Shown here: positions 12,293-12,915 of the stretch, piece after piece | Layout of the letters: the number at the start of each line of letters is the position of its first letter | Numbering within the stretch: the stretch's first letter is position 1 | Origin: Minisyncoccota bacterium | Lineage (GTDB): Bacteria > Patescibacteriota > Minisyncoccia > UBA6257 > GWB1-50-10 | Length of the DNA: 12,915 bases | Assembly: GCA_020062265.1 (NCBI GenBank) | Contig: JAGUWR010000031.1 | Span: forward strand, 1-12,915 | Reading direction: 5' to 3' | Translations under genes and position numbers: made by a program | Notes under the pieces: model-generated | Told to the model about the DNA's origin: nothing | Databases searched by the model: none | The model's input: only the letters and a program-made list of their open reading frames with translations

Positions 12293-12915
12293 AATTTATC
12301 GGGTGGAATACGATAATAGTTTAGTATAAATTGGACTAGTTCTTTAAAGGCCGGCACTACCGTCATCCCGGCCAGCTGAACATTCGGCTTATCAAGCTTA
12401 ATGAGAGCGACAAATTTCGGATCGCTTGCCGGCGCCAGGCCAACATAGGTATGGATAAACTGGTCAGTATAGCCGCCTTTGTTAAAATCAGGGATTTGAG
12501 CGGTACCGGTCTTGCCAGCCACTCGATAGTAAGGAATGACAGCTACTTGGGCTTTCTCAACTGCTGACTCCATCATTTCAATCACTTGATGGTTTGCTTC
12601 TCCACTAATCACTCGCCTTATCACTTGCGGCTCTTTTTCGGCGTTAACATAAGGTTTCATTAAAACGCCGCCGTTAGCAATAGCCGAGAAGGCATTAATA
12701 AGGCCAATTGGCGTCACCGCAATTCCTTGGCCAAAAGCGGCGGTCGCAAAATCAATATCCCGAGCGTCCTTTCGGGCGAACGGCTTGAGGTTGCCTATTG
12801 TTTCATCCGGTAAATCAATATTGGTTGACTCGCTGAAGCCAAATTTTAAAAGATAATCCAAGAATTTCTTATGACCAATTTTTGATTCAGCAAAAACGGC
12901 GCCGGTATTGACCGA
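12289..12915 (-). CDS. ftsI: FtsI-type transpeptidase (class B PBP), 3' part
   Basis: The last 208 codons of a class B penicillin-binding protein are present; the 5' part lies beyond the window edge. The fragment opens exactly on the SxN motif (SVNTGA, residues 1-6) and contains the KTGT motif (GKTGTAQIP, KTGT at about 135-138). Further hallmarks are AAFGQGIAVTPIGLINAFSAIANGG and IHTYVGLAPASDPKFVALIKLDKP, typical of FtsI rather than PBP2. The SxxK serine motif must lie upstream. The enzyme cross-links septal peptidoglycan outside the membrane. A TTG at 12861 is merely internal. The TGA stop overlaps the murF ATG by ATGA, so the pair is translationally coupled. Confidence 0.93.
   Translation of the reverse strand, partial: SVNTGAVFAESKIGHKKFLDYLLKFGFSESTNIDLPDETIGNLKPFARKDARDIDFATAAFGQGIAVTPIGLINAFSAIANGGVLMKPYVNAEKEPQVIRRVISGEANHQVIEMMESAVEKAQVAVIPYYRVAGKTGTAQIPDFNKGGYTDQFIHTYVGLAPASDPKFVALIKLDKPNVQLAGMTVVPAFKELVQFILNYYRIPPDKL

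Overview
The window reads as chromosomal DNA from a bacterium of the Candidate Phyla Radiation (Patescibacteria), most likely a Parcubacteria-type lineage. This is inference from gene style: a compact MurC, a MurF without its N-terminal domain, a SecA with extra loops typical of this radiation, a TrpR-like regulator, a CPR-type three-helix membrane protein and in-frame palindromic repeats inside essential genes. UGA ends murC, rmuC and ftsI, and UAG ends secA, so the standard bacterial code applies.

Layout from left to right. Positions 157-1137 (minus) carry ddl. Next is a 240-bp gene-free stretch with a good plus-strand promoter and terminator, possibly a small RNA. Positions 1377-2074 (minus) hold decayed DNA: the last 62 codons of an ABC transporter ATPase abut a broken uracil-DNA-glycosylase-like gene. 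A TrpR-like repressor gene (2105-2518, minus) lies between two copies of a near-identical 20-bp palindrome that look like its operators. secA (2592-5114) and murB (5124-6125) form a minus-strand pair. A repeat-rich spacer separates murB from the divergent plus-strand pair murC-murD (6433-9137). murD converges on rmuC (9096-10142, minus) with a 42-bp overlap. A 427-bp gene-poor stretch holds a zinc-ribbon remnant and several hairpins. On the minus strand, ftsI (cut by the window edge), murF, tRNA-Glu(CUC) and a small membrane protein follow each other with almost no spacing.

Function. MurB, MurC, MurD, MurF and Ddl are steps of the cytoplasmic pathway to UDP-MurNAc-pentapeptide, and FtsI cross-links the product at the septum, so the window is a rearranged dcw (division and cell wall) region. 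SecA drives protein export. RmuC is a nuclease-fold protein implicated in limiting recombination.

Most notable signals: (1) a family of palindromic elements inserted in frame, once in murB and twice (nested) in murD, always translated in the same frame as PVRN/PVRI...NG; (2) a TrpR-like gene bracketed by palindromes whose outer arms match the trp operator; (3) -10 boxes 7-12 nt upstream of several start codons without Shine-Dalgarno sequences, suggesting leaderless messages; (4) a candidate unassigned RNA beside ddl.
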